Assembly: GCF_031882575.1 (NCBI RefSeq)
Contig: NZ_CP134772.1
Span: forward strand, 5,677,001 to 5,741,000
Reading direction: 5' to 3'
DNA: 64,000 bases
From: Pseudomonas sp. VD-NE ins
GTDB lineage: Bacteria; Pseudomonadota; Gammaproteobacteria; Pseudomonadales; Pseudomonadaceae
The notes beneath the pieces are model-generated. The model did not search any database. It saw nothing but the letters and a program-made list of their open reading frames with translations, and was not told the origin of the DNA. This document shows, piece after piece, positions 43,555 through 51,188 of the stretch (within the stretch, counting starts at the first letter, position 1; each line of letters opens with the position of its first letter). The translations under genes and the position numbers were made by a program.

Positions 43555-44259
43555 GTGATTACCACATCAACCGTCGTCAACTCAGTCGTAGAAAAACTCC
43601 GCGCCGCCCTCGCCCGGGGTCAGTGGCGCTCCGGCGACATGCTGCCGGGCCAGCGTGAACTGGCCGAACAACTGGGCATAAGCCGGCCGAGCCTGCGCGA
43701 AGCGGTGATCGTCCTGGAAACCCTCGGTCTGGTGCGTTCGATGCCGGGCAAAGGCGTGGTCGTGCTCGACGCGCAATTGAGCGACAGTCAAAGCCACGAC
43801 AGTGCCGTAGCCGGCGCCAGCCTGGAAGACGTGCTGCAACTGCGTTACACCCTTGAGCCGTTCATTGTCGGCTTGGTCGCGCAGTCGATCAGCAGCAAGG
43901 AGGTCGGCCAGTTGCGCCTGACCCTGATGGACATGCGCGAAGCCCTCGAGGCCGGCGACAGTGAAGCCGGGGTCAGCGCTTACATCGCCTTCCACGAAGA
44001 GTTGTTCACACTCACGTCGAATCCGATCTTCCAGAGCGTGGTGCAGCAGACCAGCAACGCCCTCAAGCAGAGCGCCGAGGTGCTGCGCAATTCACCTGAA
44101 CATCTGGCCGAACGCCTCGAAGAAAACGAAGCCGTAGTCCGCGCGATCCGCAGCAAGAACAGCGCCCAGGCCAGCGCTGAAATGCGTCGGCACATTTTGC
44201 GCGAAGGTCAGCGCATGGGCATTGAGCTGAATATTCCGGAAGACAACTTGAGTCGCTGA
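43555..44259 (+). CDS. GntR-family regulator, FadR/FCD type (first of two)
   Basis: This 234-residue regulator has an N-terminal winged helix (R-E-L-A-E-Q-L-G-I-S-R-P-S-L-R-E-A at about 40-56) and a C-terminal FCD ligand domain (L-R-Y-T-L-E-P-F, then F-H-E-E-L with the metal-binding His). It starts at GTG with GGAG nine bases upstream. Its position directly after the symporter suggests it controls transport of an organic acid. The ligand is unknown. Confidence 0.85.
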   Translation: MITTSTVVNSVVEKLRAALARGQWRSGDMLPGQRELAEQLGISRPSLREAVIVLETLGLVRSMPGKGVVVLDAQLSDSQSHDSAVAGASLEDVLQLRYTLEPFIVGLVAQSISSKEVGQLRLTLMDMREALEAGDSEAGVSAYIAFHEELFTLTSNPIFQSVVQQTSNALKQSAEVLRNSPEHLAERLEENEAVVRAIRSKNSAQASAEMRRHILREGQRMGIELNIPEDNLSR

Positions 44260-44277
44260 TCCAATGGGAGACAGGTC

Positions 44278-44988
44278 ATGAACAGTTTCGCCTCACCGTC
44301 GCAAACCCAATCGACTACTGCGCCCCTGCCCTTCTCCCGCCTGCGCGCATCGGTGGAGGATCTGTATCCGCGACTGTTCGACGCGATTCTCGAGCAACGC
44401 ATTGATTCATCCAGCCGTTTTACCGAGGACAGCTTGAAAGAGATGTTCTGCGCCAGCCGCGCCGATGTGCGGCGCGTGTTGACGCGGTTGTCGCTTGAGC
44501 AGGTCATTGTGCTGCGCGCCAATCATCGGCCGCGCGTCGCCACACCTGATCGGGAGCAGACGCGGCAAGCCCTGCATGCGCGGCGTCTGGCCGAAAGCAC
44601 GCTGGTGCGTCTGGCCTGCCAGCGTCCGCAAGCGGAAGAATTGAAACGCTTGCGCGGGTTGATCGAACGCGAGCGTCAGGCGGTCGAGCAGGATCGGCGG
44701 GGTGCGGCGATTCGCTTGTCCGGGGAGTTTCATCTGCATTTGGCGACAATGGCGGGGAATGCACCGTTGGCGCATTTTCTTGGCAGTCTTGTGCCGCTTA
44801 CATCATTGGCGATTGCGCGAAGTGAGTGCCAGACGCATAGCTGTTGCGCGTGGAAGGAGCATTTGGCGCTGGTTGAGGCGATTGAAAGTGGAGATGGGGT
44901 TAAGGCCAGTCTACTGATGAACCGGCATCTGGATAATCTGGAGCAGACGCTGCTGGAGCCAACCGTCAAGCATTGTGTTGTCGGTTAA
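44278..44988 (+). CDS. GntR-family regulator, FadR/FCD type (second of two)
   Basis: This 236-residue regulator is 18 bases downstream of the previous one and probably cotranscribed. Its winged helix is diverged (L-K-E-M-F-C-A-S-R-A-D-V-R-R-V-L) and the FCD domain includes E-F-H-L-H-L-A-T-M-A-G-N and W-K-E-H-L-A-L, with the His residues of the metal site. It shares little sequence with its neighbour, so this is not a recent duplication. The codon pattern is GC-rich like the neighbours. Confidence 0.83.
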   Translation: MNSFASPSQTQSTTAPLPFSRLRASVEDLYPRLFDAILEQRIDSSSRFTEDSLKEMFCASRADVRRVLTRLSLEQVIVLRANHRPRVATPDREQTRQALHARRLAESTLVRLACQRPQAEELKRLRGLIERERQAVEQDRRGAAIRLSGEFHLHLATMAGNAPLAHFLGSLVPLTSLAIARSECQTHSCCAWKEHLALVEAIESGDGVKASLLMNRHLDNLEQTLLEPTVKHCVVG

Positions 44989-44990
44989 AT

Positions 44991-45086
44991 CGCCATCGCG
45001 GGCAAGCCCGCTCCCACAGGTTTATTGGTGTGCACACAATCTGTGAACGACAAATAACCCTGTGGGAGCGGGCTTGCCCGCGATGA
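44991..45086. repeat. REP palindrome pair between convergent genes
   Basis: GCGGGCAAGCCCGCTCCCACAG faces its inverted copy across about 50 bases. This is the GGGC-type REP variant, as at 626-655. Confidence 0.85.
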
Positions 45087-45111
45087 CGTCAGCCCTGACA
45101 CCAAACAACCA

Positions 45112-46083
45112 TCAGGCAGAAGCGACTCTGGCAAACCCCGCCCGAATCTTCTCTTCCGGCAAATCATCGGCAATAAACACAATCACACTTTCCCGCGCCT
45201 CACCCTCGGCCCATTCGGTGTCCCAGTCGAAGCCATAGAGCTTCAACACACCCTGGAACACCAACCGCCGATCCTCACCGGCGATGCTCAGCACGCCTTT
45301 GTAACGCAGCAATTGCTTGCCGTGTTCTTCGAGCAATTCATTCATGAACTCGCTGAGCTGATCGATATCCAGCGGCTGATCGGTGCGCAATACCAGACTG
45401 GAAATACGATCAATCGACGGCGCCTTGCTTACCGGGCGCAAGCTCAATCCGCCGCCAAGATCGGCGTTGAGGTTAAAGCCGCGCACGTCGAGCAATTCAG
45501 CCAGATCGATGTTGCCGTGATCAACCACACGGACTGGCGCGCGACGGTTGATTCGCGTCAGGCGTTCGCTCAGGGCGGTGAACGTGGCTTCGTCGACCAG
45601 ATCGGTCTTGCTCACCAGCAAGCGGTCGGCAAAACCGATCTGCGCCTGAGCGATGGTCTGGGTCAGGTGGACATCCGCGTGCGCCGCATCGACCAGGGTA
45701 ATGATGCCGTCGAGCAGGTAACGCTCGCGCAATTCCTCATCGATGAAAAAAGTCTGCGCCACGGGTGCCGGATCGGCCAGACCGGTGCACTCGATGACCA
45801 GACGATCGAACGCAATCTCACCGCTGTCCAGCCGTTCAAGCAGCAAGTACAGAGCCTTGGTCAGGTCGGTGTGAATGGTGCAGCAGACGCAGCCGTTGGC
45901 CAGAGTCATGACTTGCACCGGTTCGTCACCCAACAACTGAGTGTCGATACCGGCGTCGCTGAATTCGTTTTCGATCACGGCGATTTTCAGGCCGTGCTCG
46001 GCTTTCAGGATATGGCGCAGCAACGTGGTCTTGCCGGCACCGAGAAAACCGCTGAGTACCGTTACAGGTATGGGAGAAGACAA
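45112..46083 (-). CDS. CobW/COG0523 family GTPase (YjiA-like)
   Basis: This 323-residue P-loop GTPase of the metal-chaperone group has Walker A G-F-L-G-A-G-K-T-T at about 12-20. The metal-binding C-x-C-C motif is in N-G-C-V-C-C-T-I at about 63-70. E-C-T-G-L-A-D-P and S-K-T-D follow, then a CobW C-terminal domain. The start is a TTG at 46083 with AAGGGGA upstream. Together with ybdD and cstA it mirrors the E. coli yjiY-yjiX-yjiA set. The metal is not known; a zinc or nickel role is inference. Confidence 0.88.
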   Translation of the reverse strand: MSSPIPVTVLSGFLGAGKTTLLRHILKAEHGLKIAVIENEFSDAGIDTQLLGDEPVQVMTLANGCVCCTIHTDLTKALYLLLERLDSGEIAFDRLVIECTGLADPAPVAQTFFIDEELRERYLLDGIITLVDAAHADVHLTQTIAQAQIGFADRLLVSKTDLVDEATFTALSERLTRINRRAPVRVVDHGNIDLAELLDVRGFNLNADLGGGLSLRPVSKAPSIDRISSLVLRTDQPLDIDQLSEFMNELLEEHGKQLLRYKGVLSIAGEDRRLVFQGVLKLYGFDWDTEWAEGEARESVIVFIADDLPEEKIRAGFARVASA

Positions 46084-46125
46084 AACAGATCCCCTTCACA
46101 AAATGAATGAACAACACAAAAACAA

Positions 46126-46217
46126 CTGTGGGAGCGAGCTCGCTCGCGAAAGCGGTGTGCCAGTCAAATTATTCATCAACTGACGCTCCGTATTCGCGAG
46201 CAGGCTCGCTCCCACAG
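46126..46217. repeat. REP palindrome pair between ybdD and the CobW GTPase gene
   Basis: GTGGGAGCGAGCTCGCTCGCG faces GCGAGCAGGCTCGCTCCCAC. It separates two co-directional genes that are adjacent in E. coli. Confidence 0.85.
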
Positions 46218-46245
46218 GGGATTACCTCAACCTTGCGCTATCAGC

Positions 46246-46443
46246 TCAACAGCACTTCGGCCCACCCTTGCCACCGTAACGGGCTTCCTGACGTTCGCGA
46301 AAGAACATCTCGTAGCTCATCACCGGTTTGTCCGGGTGTTTGGTTTGCATATGCTCGACGTAGGTGTCGTAGTCGGGCATGCCGACCATCAGGCGCGCGG
46401 CCTGACCGAGGTATTTACCGAGGCGACTCAGGTCATTGAACAT
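46246..46443 (-). CDS. ybdD: YbdD/YjiX family small protein
   Basis: This 65-residue soluble protein matches YbdD/YjiX (DUF466), with [14 protein letters not shown] and the [12 protein letters not shown]-terminal tail ending in two cysteines. GAGGA upstream supports ATG 46443. It begins 15 bases after the cstA stop and is almost certainly cotranslated. In enterics its homologues sit behind CstA or BtsT carbon-starvation transporters. Its role is not settled. Confidence 0.9.
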   Translation of the reverse strand: MFNDLSRLGKYLGQAARLMVGMPDYDTYVEHMQTKHPDKPVMSYEMFFRERQEARYGGKGGPKCC

Positions 46444-46458
46444 GGTGCAATCCTCTGG

Positions 46459-48525
46459 TTACGCATCCGGCAGGGCCTGGAATGGCGATTCTTTATCCGT
46501 ACGCTCTTTTTTGCCCCAGGCGGCGATGCCGACTTTGAGCGCGTAGAACAGGATGCTGAAGACCACGAACAGGAACAGCGCGGTGAGCGTTGCGTTGGTG
46601 TAAGCGTTGAAGATCACGTGCTGCATCTGCTCGACGCTTTTTGCCGGTGCCAGCACCTGACCATTGGCCAGGGCATCGCTGTATTTCTTGGCCAGCGACA
46701 GGAAGCCGATCGCCGGGTTGGCATCGAACAGTTTGATGAAGCCCGCAGTAGTGGTGCAGATCAACAACCAGGCGGCTGGCAGCAGGGTGACCCAAATGTA
46801 GCGCTGACGCTTCATTTTGATCAGGACCACGGTGCCGAGCATCAGCGCGATACCGGCCAGCATCTGGTTGGAGATACCGAACAGCGGCCACAAGGTGTTG
46901 ATGCCGCCCAGTGGATCGATCACGCCCTGATACAGCAACCAGCCCCACATCGCCACACAACCGGCGGTGGCGATCAGGTTGGCGGTCCACGATTCGGTAC
47001 GTCTCAGTGCCGGAACGAAAGAGCCGAGCAGATCCTGCAGCATGAAACGCCCGGCACGGGTACCGGCGTCGACAGCTGTGAGGATGAACAGCGCTTCGAA
47101 CAGGATCGCGAAGTGGTACCAGAACGCCATGGTGTTTTCACCCGGCAGGACACTGTGCAGGATCTGCGCGATACCGACGGCCAGGGTCGGCGCACCACCG
47201 GCACGTGCCAGGATGGTGGTTTCGCCAATGTCATGTGCCACGGCTTGCAGCGCTTCCGGCGTGATCGCGAAGCCCCAGCTGGAGACGACTTGCGCAACGG
47301 AGGCCACATCACTGCCGACCACGGCGGCCGGGCTGTTCATGGCGAAGTACACGCCAGGCTCGATCACCGAAGCGGCGACCATGGCCATGATCGCGACGAA
47401 CGACTCCATCAACATGCCGCCGTAACCGATGTAACGGGCGTTGGTTTCGTTATCCAGCAGCTTCGGCGTGGTGCCCGAAGAAATCAGTGCGTGGAAACCG
47501 GAAACCGCACCGCAGGCGATGGTGATGAACAGGAACGGGAACAGACCGCCCTTCCACACCGGACCGGTGCCGTCGACGAACTGGGTCAGCGCCGGCATTT
47601 TCAGCTCGGGCATGGTGATCAGAATACCGATCGCCAGGGCGACGATGGTGCCGATCTTCAGGAACGTCGACAGATAGTCACGCGGCGCCAGAATCAGCCA
47701 CACCGGCAGCGATGCCGCGACGAAACCATAACCGACCAGCATCCAGGTAATTTGCACACCGGTGAAGGTGAACGCCTTGGCCCACACCGGATCAGCAGCA
47801 ATCTGCCCACCGAGCCAGATCGAACCGAGCAGCAGCAACACGCCGACCACCGAGATTTCGCCAATGCGCCCCGGGCGGATGTAGCGCATGTAAATGCCCA
47901 TGAACATCGCGATCGGGATGGTCGCCATCACCGTGAATATGCCCCATGGGCTCTCGGCCAGCGCTTTAACCACGATCAGCGCGAGCACCGCGAGGATGAT
48001 GATCATGATCAGGAAGCAGCCGAACAGTGCGATGGTGCCGGGAATGCGGCCCATTTCTTCACGCACCATGTCGCCCAGGGAACGGCCGTTGCGCCGGGTC
48101 GACATGAACAGGACCATGAAGTCCTGCACCGCGCCCGCCAGCACCACACCGGCAATCAGCCACAGCGTGCCGGGCAGATAACCCATCTGCGCCGCCAATA
48201 CCGGGCCGACCAATGGCCCCGCGCCAGCGATGGCAGCGAAGTGGTGACCGAAAAGAATGTGTTTGTTGGTCGGCACATAGTCCAGACCGTCGTTGTTGAG
48301 CACGGCGGGGGTGGCCCGACGCGGGTCCAGTTGCATCACATTGTTAGCGATGAACAGACTGTAGTAACGGTACGCAACCAGATAAATGGCCACGGCTGCG
48401 ACCACAATCCACAAGGCGTTGATCGCCTCGCCGCGGCGCAATGCCACTACGCCCAGGGCGCACGCTCCTACGATTGCCAGCAATAGCCAGGGTAAGTGGC
48501 GTAGCAGGCTATTATTATTTTTCAT
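46459..48525 (-). CDS. cstA: Carbon starvation transporter CstA
   Basis: This 688-residue inner-membrane protein has about 16-18 hydrophobic segments. Family marks include F-G-H-H-F-A-A-I-A-G-A-G-P-L-V-G-P near residue 90 and the G-x-x-x-G-rich helices. CstA/BtsT proteins carry pyruvate and/or peptides during carbon limitation. ATG 48525 begins the hydrophilic M-K-N-N-N-S-L-L; the upstream extension is AT-poor and unrelated. It is operonic with ybdD. Confidence 0.93.
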   Translation of the reverse strand: MKNNNSLLRHLPWLLLAIVGACALGVVALRRGEAINALWIVVAAVAIYLVAYRYYSLFIANNVMQLDPRRATPAVLNNDGLDYVPTNKHILFGHHFAAIAGAGPLVGPVLAAQMGYLPGTLWLIAGVVLAGAVQDFMVLFMSTRRNGRSLGDMVREEMGRIPGTIALFGCFLIMIIILAVLALIVVKALAESPWGIFTVMATIPIAMFMGIYMRYIRPGRIGEISVVGVLLLLGSIWLGGQIAADPVWAKAFTFTGVQITWMLVGYGFVAASLPVWLILAPRDYLSTFLKIGTIVALAIGILITMPELKMPALTQFVDGTGPVWKGGLFPFLFITIACGAVSGFHALISSGTTPKLLDNETNARYIGYGGMLMESFVAIMAMVAASVIEPGVYFAMNSPAAVVGSDVASVAQVVSSWGFAITPEALQAVAHDIGETTILARAGGAPTLAVGIAQILHSVLPGENTMAFWYHFAILFEALFILTAVDAGTRAGRFMLQDLLGSFVPALRRTESWTANLIATAGCVAMWGWLLYQGVIDPLGGINTLWPLFGISNQMLAGIALMLGTVVLIKMKRQRYIWVTLLPAAWLLICTTTAGFIKLFDANPAIGFLSLAKKYSDALANGQVLAPAKSVEQMQHVIFNAYTNATLTALFLFVVFSILFYALKVGIAAWGKKERTDKESPFQALPDA

Positions 48526-48684
48526 TTTATTATTCCAGCCAGGGTGGACAAGAAAGACAGCCACCCCGAGTTTAGCGCTTACGGCGCCAAAGGCCATACC
48601 CCGACGTTGGTCTAGACGCTTTAGCGATTGGCTGCGACCGGCTGGTCGGGTCTATAGTCAGCAAACCTTCGTGAGGATTGCGCC

Positions 48685-49053
48685 ATGAGCGACCACCCCG
48701 CCAATCGACGTCGTTTCAAACGTATTGCGTTCGATGCCAGAACCGAGCTGAGTCAGGGCGAGTACATCTGGCCGGTCAAGCTGATCGACCTGTCGCTCAA
48801 GGGGCTGCTGATCGAACGGCCGGAGCCTTGGCTGGGGGACAAGTCGAAGGACTTTCTCGTCGACATTCATTTGAGCGATGACGTCGATATCGAGATGGAT
48901 GTGCAACTGGCCCATGAAGAAAAAGGCCAACTGGGGTTTGTCTGCCGGCACATCAGCCTGGAGTCCATCGAACGCCTGCGGCGCTTGATTGAGTTCAACC
49001 TGGCTGATCCGCAAGAACTTGAGCGCGAACTGGGCGCCCTGATCGAAATCTAG
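48685..49053 (+). CDS. PilZ-domain c-di-GMP receptor (PA4608-like)
   Basis: This 122-residue single-domain PilZ protein has the binding motif R-R-R-F-K-R at residues 8-13 and D-L-S-L-K-G at about 35-40 (the D-x-S-x-x-G motif). The remainder is the expected six-strand barrel plus a C-terminal helix. By synteny (after cstA, before radA) it corresponds to PAO1 PA4608. GTGAGG at 48671-48676 supports ATG 48685. A possible -10 TATAGT lies at 48653-48658. The partner it controls is unknown. Confidence 0.9.
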   Translation: MSDHPANRRRFKRIAFDARTELSQGEYIWPVKLIDLSLKGLLIERPEPWLGDKSKDFLVDIHLSDDVDIEMDVQLAHEEKGQLGFVCRHISLESIERLRRLIEFNLADPQELERELGALIEI

Positions 49054-49069
49054 AATCCACAATTGAACC

Positions 49070-49162
49070 CTGTGGGAGCTGGCTTGCCAGCGATAGCGAT
49101 TTCAGACTCGACGAATATGTCGACGGACAGAACGCAATCGCTGGCAAGCCAGCTCCCACAGG
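49070..49162. repeat. REP palindrome pair between the PilZ gene and radA
   Basis: GTGGGAGCTGGCTTGCCAGCG faces CGCTGGCAAGCCAGCTCCCAC across about 45 bases. This is the CTGG-type variant also seen as a single copy at 34461. Confidence 0.85.
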
Positions 49163-49180
49163 TTATGCGGTGGGTACAAG

Positions 49181-50548
49181 TTATTCGAAGAGTGCGTCGA
49201 GGGCCTGTTCGAGGCGGGTCACCGCGATGATCTGCAAGCCCGGCGGGGATTCCTTTGGCGCATTGCCCTTTGGCACAATCGCCCGCTTGAAGCCATGCTT
49301 GGCCGCTTCCTTCAAACGCTCCTGCCCGCTCGGCACCGGGCGCACTTCGCCGGACAGACCCACTTCACCAAACACCAACAGATCATGCGGCAACGGCCGA
49401 TTGCGCAGGCTCGACATCACCGCCGCCATCAGCGCCAGATCCGACGCCGTTTCCAACACCTTCACCCCGCCAACCACGTTGAGGAACACGTCCTGATCGT
49501 GAGTCGGAATGCCGCCATGGCGATGCAAAACCGCGAGCAACATCGCCAAACGGTTCTGATCCAGACCCAGCGTCACCCGGCGCGGATTGGCCAGATGACT
49601 GTCATCGACCAAGGCCTGCACTTCCACCAGCATCGGCCGCGTGCCTTCCCACGTCGCCATGACCACACTGCCCGGGACTTCTTCCTGCGCACGGGTGAGA
49701 AAAATCGCCGAAGGGTTGGAGACTTCTTTCAGGCCTTTGTCAGTCATGCCGAACACGCCGAGTTCGTTAACGGCGCCGAAACGGTTTTTCACCGCACGCA
49801 GCAAACGCAGACGCCCATCGGATTCACCTTCGAAATACAGCACGGTGTCGACCATGTGTTCGAGAACGCGAGGCCCCGCCAGCGCGCCTTCCTTGGTGAC
49901 GTGGCCGACGAGGAAAATCGCCGTGCCGCTCTGCTTGGCATACCGCACCAGCAACGCCGCACTCTCACGTACCTGGGAAACGCCGCCGGGTGCCGACTGC
50001 AGTTGTTCGGTGAAAATCGTCTGGATCGAGTCGATCACCATCACCTTGGGCTTTTCCTGACGGGCGGTGGCGATGATGGTTTCGATGCAGGTTTCAGTCA
50101 TCACCCGCAGTTGATCCTGTGGCAAGCCGAGGCGCCGGGCGCGCATGGCCACTTGCTGCTGGGACTCTTCGCCAGTGACGTAGAGAGCCGGCATGCTCTT
50201 GGCGAGGTTGCACAGGGTCTGCAACAGGATCGTCGACTTGCCGATGCCCGGATCGCCGCCGATCAGCACCACCGAGCCGTCGACCAGACCGCCACCGAGA
50301 ACCCGGTCCAGTTCACCGGACGCAGTGGAGAAACGCGGAATCTCTTCGATGCTGACTTCGGCCAGGGTCTTGATCTGCGCCTGCTGCCCGGCCCAACCGG
50401 TGCGGCCGGTCGGCGCCGTGGCACCACCGCTCTCGATCATGGTTTCAGTCAGGGTGTTCCAGGCGCCGCACTCGCCGCACTGGCCCGCCCACTTGGGAAA
50501 GGTTGCGCCGCACTCAGTGCAGCCGTACATGCGCTTGGCCTTGGCCAT
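49181..50548 (-). CDS. radA: DNA repair protein RadA (Sms)
   Basis: RadA is a RecA-like branch-migration helicase (455 residues). The N-terminal zinc finger reads C-T-E-C-G...C-G-E-C-G-A-W at about 10-30. Walker A is G-D-P-G-I-G-K-S-T, and the RadA-specific K-N-R-F-G motif is present. A C-terminal Lon-like domain follows. ATG 50548 starts M-A-K-A-K-R-M-Y-G-C, the usual N-terminus. It is convergent with the PilZ gene across a REP. Confidence 0.96.
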   Translation of the reverse strand: MAKAKRMYGCTECGATFPKWAGQCGECGAWNTLTETMIESGGATAPTGRTGWAGQQAQIKTLAEVSIEEIPRFSTASGELDRVLGGGLVDGSVVLIGGDPGIGKSTILLQTLCNLAKSMPALYVTGEESQQQVAMRARRLGLPQDQLRVMTETCIETIIATARQEKPKVMVIDSIQTIFTEQLQSAPGGVSQVRESAALLVRYAKQSGTAIFLVGHVTKEGALAGPRVLEHMVDTVLYFEGESDGRLRLLRAVKNRFGAVNELGVFGMTDKGLKEVSNPSAIFLTRAQEEVPGSVVMATWEGTRPMLVEVQALVDDSHLANPRRVTLGLDQNRLAMLLAVLHRHGGIPTHDQDVFLNVVGGVKVLETASDLALMAAVMSSLRNRPLPHDLLVFGEVGLSGEVRPVPSGQERLKEAAKHGFKRAIVPKGNAPKESPPGLQIIAVTRLEQALDALFE

Positions 50549-50591
50549 CTGGATCCCCCGGCAAAAACCGCGATGATAACGCAGCCACCGC

Positions 50592-51128
50592 TCAGCGCGG
50601 CGCGACGGTGCGGATTTCGCCGTTGGCCAGACGCGCGGCGCTATTGCCCAGCGGGTCTTCGGCATTGAGGTCGGCGCCCTTGGCCTTGAGCGCATCGAGC
50701 AATTCCAGGCGCTTGAACAATCCGGCGTACATGGCCGCCGTCTGTCCGGCGCCGTTACGCTGATCGGGGCTGCAATCGGTGGACATCAAGCGACGGGCGA
50801 TCTGTAGTTCACCTTTGAAAATCGCCCCCATCAGCGCGGTGTTGCCGCGTTGATCTTGCGCACAGGCATCGGCGCCGGCAGCGAGTAACCGCTCCACCGC
50901 CGGCGCTTGACCGTGATAAGCCGCGAGAATCAGCGCGGTGTAGCCTTTGCTGTCGCGGGTATCGAGGGAATAGCCGGACTCGATAAAGGTATCGAGCATC
51001 GGCACGTCACCGCGCCGGGCGGCATCGAAATAGTAATCCTGCAACTGTGCCTTGATCGCCTCAGGGCTTTGCCCGGCCTGCGCTGTAAAGGACAGGCAGG
51101 CGAGTAACAGCAAGAGATAGGAACGCAT
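50592..51128 (-). CDS. ankB: Periplasmic ankyrin-repeat protein adjacent to catalase (AnkB-like)
   Basis: This 178-residue protein has a signal peptide (hydrophobic L-L-L-L-L-A-C-L-S-F, cleavage near A-Q-A). Three to four ankyrin repeats follow, e.g. G-Y-T-A-L-I-L-A-A-Y-H-G and G-N-T-A-L-M-G-A-I-F-K-G. AAGGAG seven bases before ATG 51128 decides this start over the GTG two codons upstream. In P. aeruginosa the ankyrin gene next to katB is needed for full KatB activity, and cotranscription with katB is likely here too. Confidence 0.88.
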   Translation of the reverse strand: MRSYLLLLLACLSFTAQAGQSPEAIKAQLQDYYFDAARRGDVPMLDTFIESGYSLDTRDSKGYTALILAAYHGQAPAVERLLAAGADACAQDQRGNTALMGAIFKGELQIARRLMSTDCSPDQRNGAGQTAAMYAGLFKRLELLDALKAKGADLNAEDPLGNSAARLANGEIRTVAPR

Positions 51129-51148
51129 AAACACTCTCCTTGGACAGA

Positions 51149-51171
51149 ACGGGGCCCGAATCAGGCCCCGC
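51149..51171 (-). terminator. Hairpin between katB and the ankyrin gene
   Basis: GGGGCC and GGCCCC pair around a seven-base loop, followed on the minus strand by GTTCTGT. It could terminate katB partly while allowing ankB expression. Confidence 0.45.
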
Positions 51172-51188
51172 GCTGCACGGCGTCGAGA

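Noticed and set aside
46336..48486. A 716-residue open frame on the plus strand
   Set aside because: It is antisense to cstA, rich in Arg, Gln and His with no family signal. cstA has clear helices and motifs.
48628..48658. Sigma-70 promoter for the PilZ gene, TTGGCT and TATAGT
   Set aside because: The spacer is 19 bases, too long for confidence. Only the -10 is mentioned in the gene entry.
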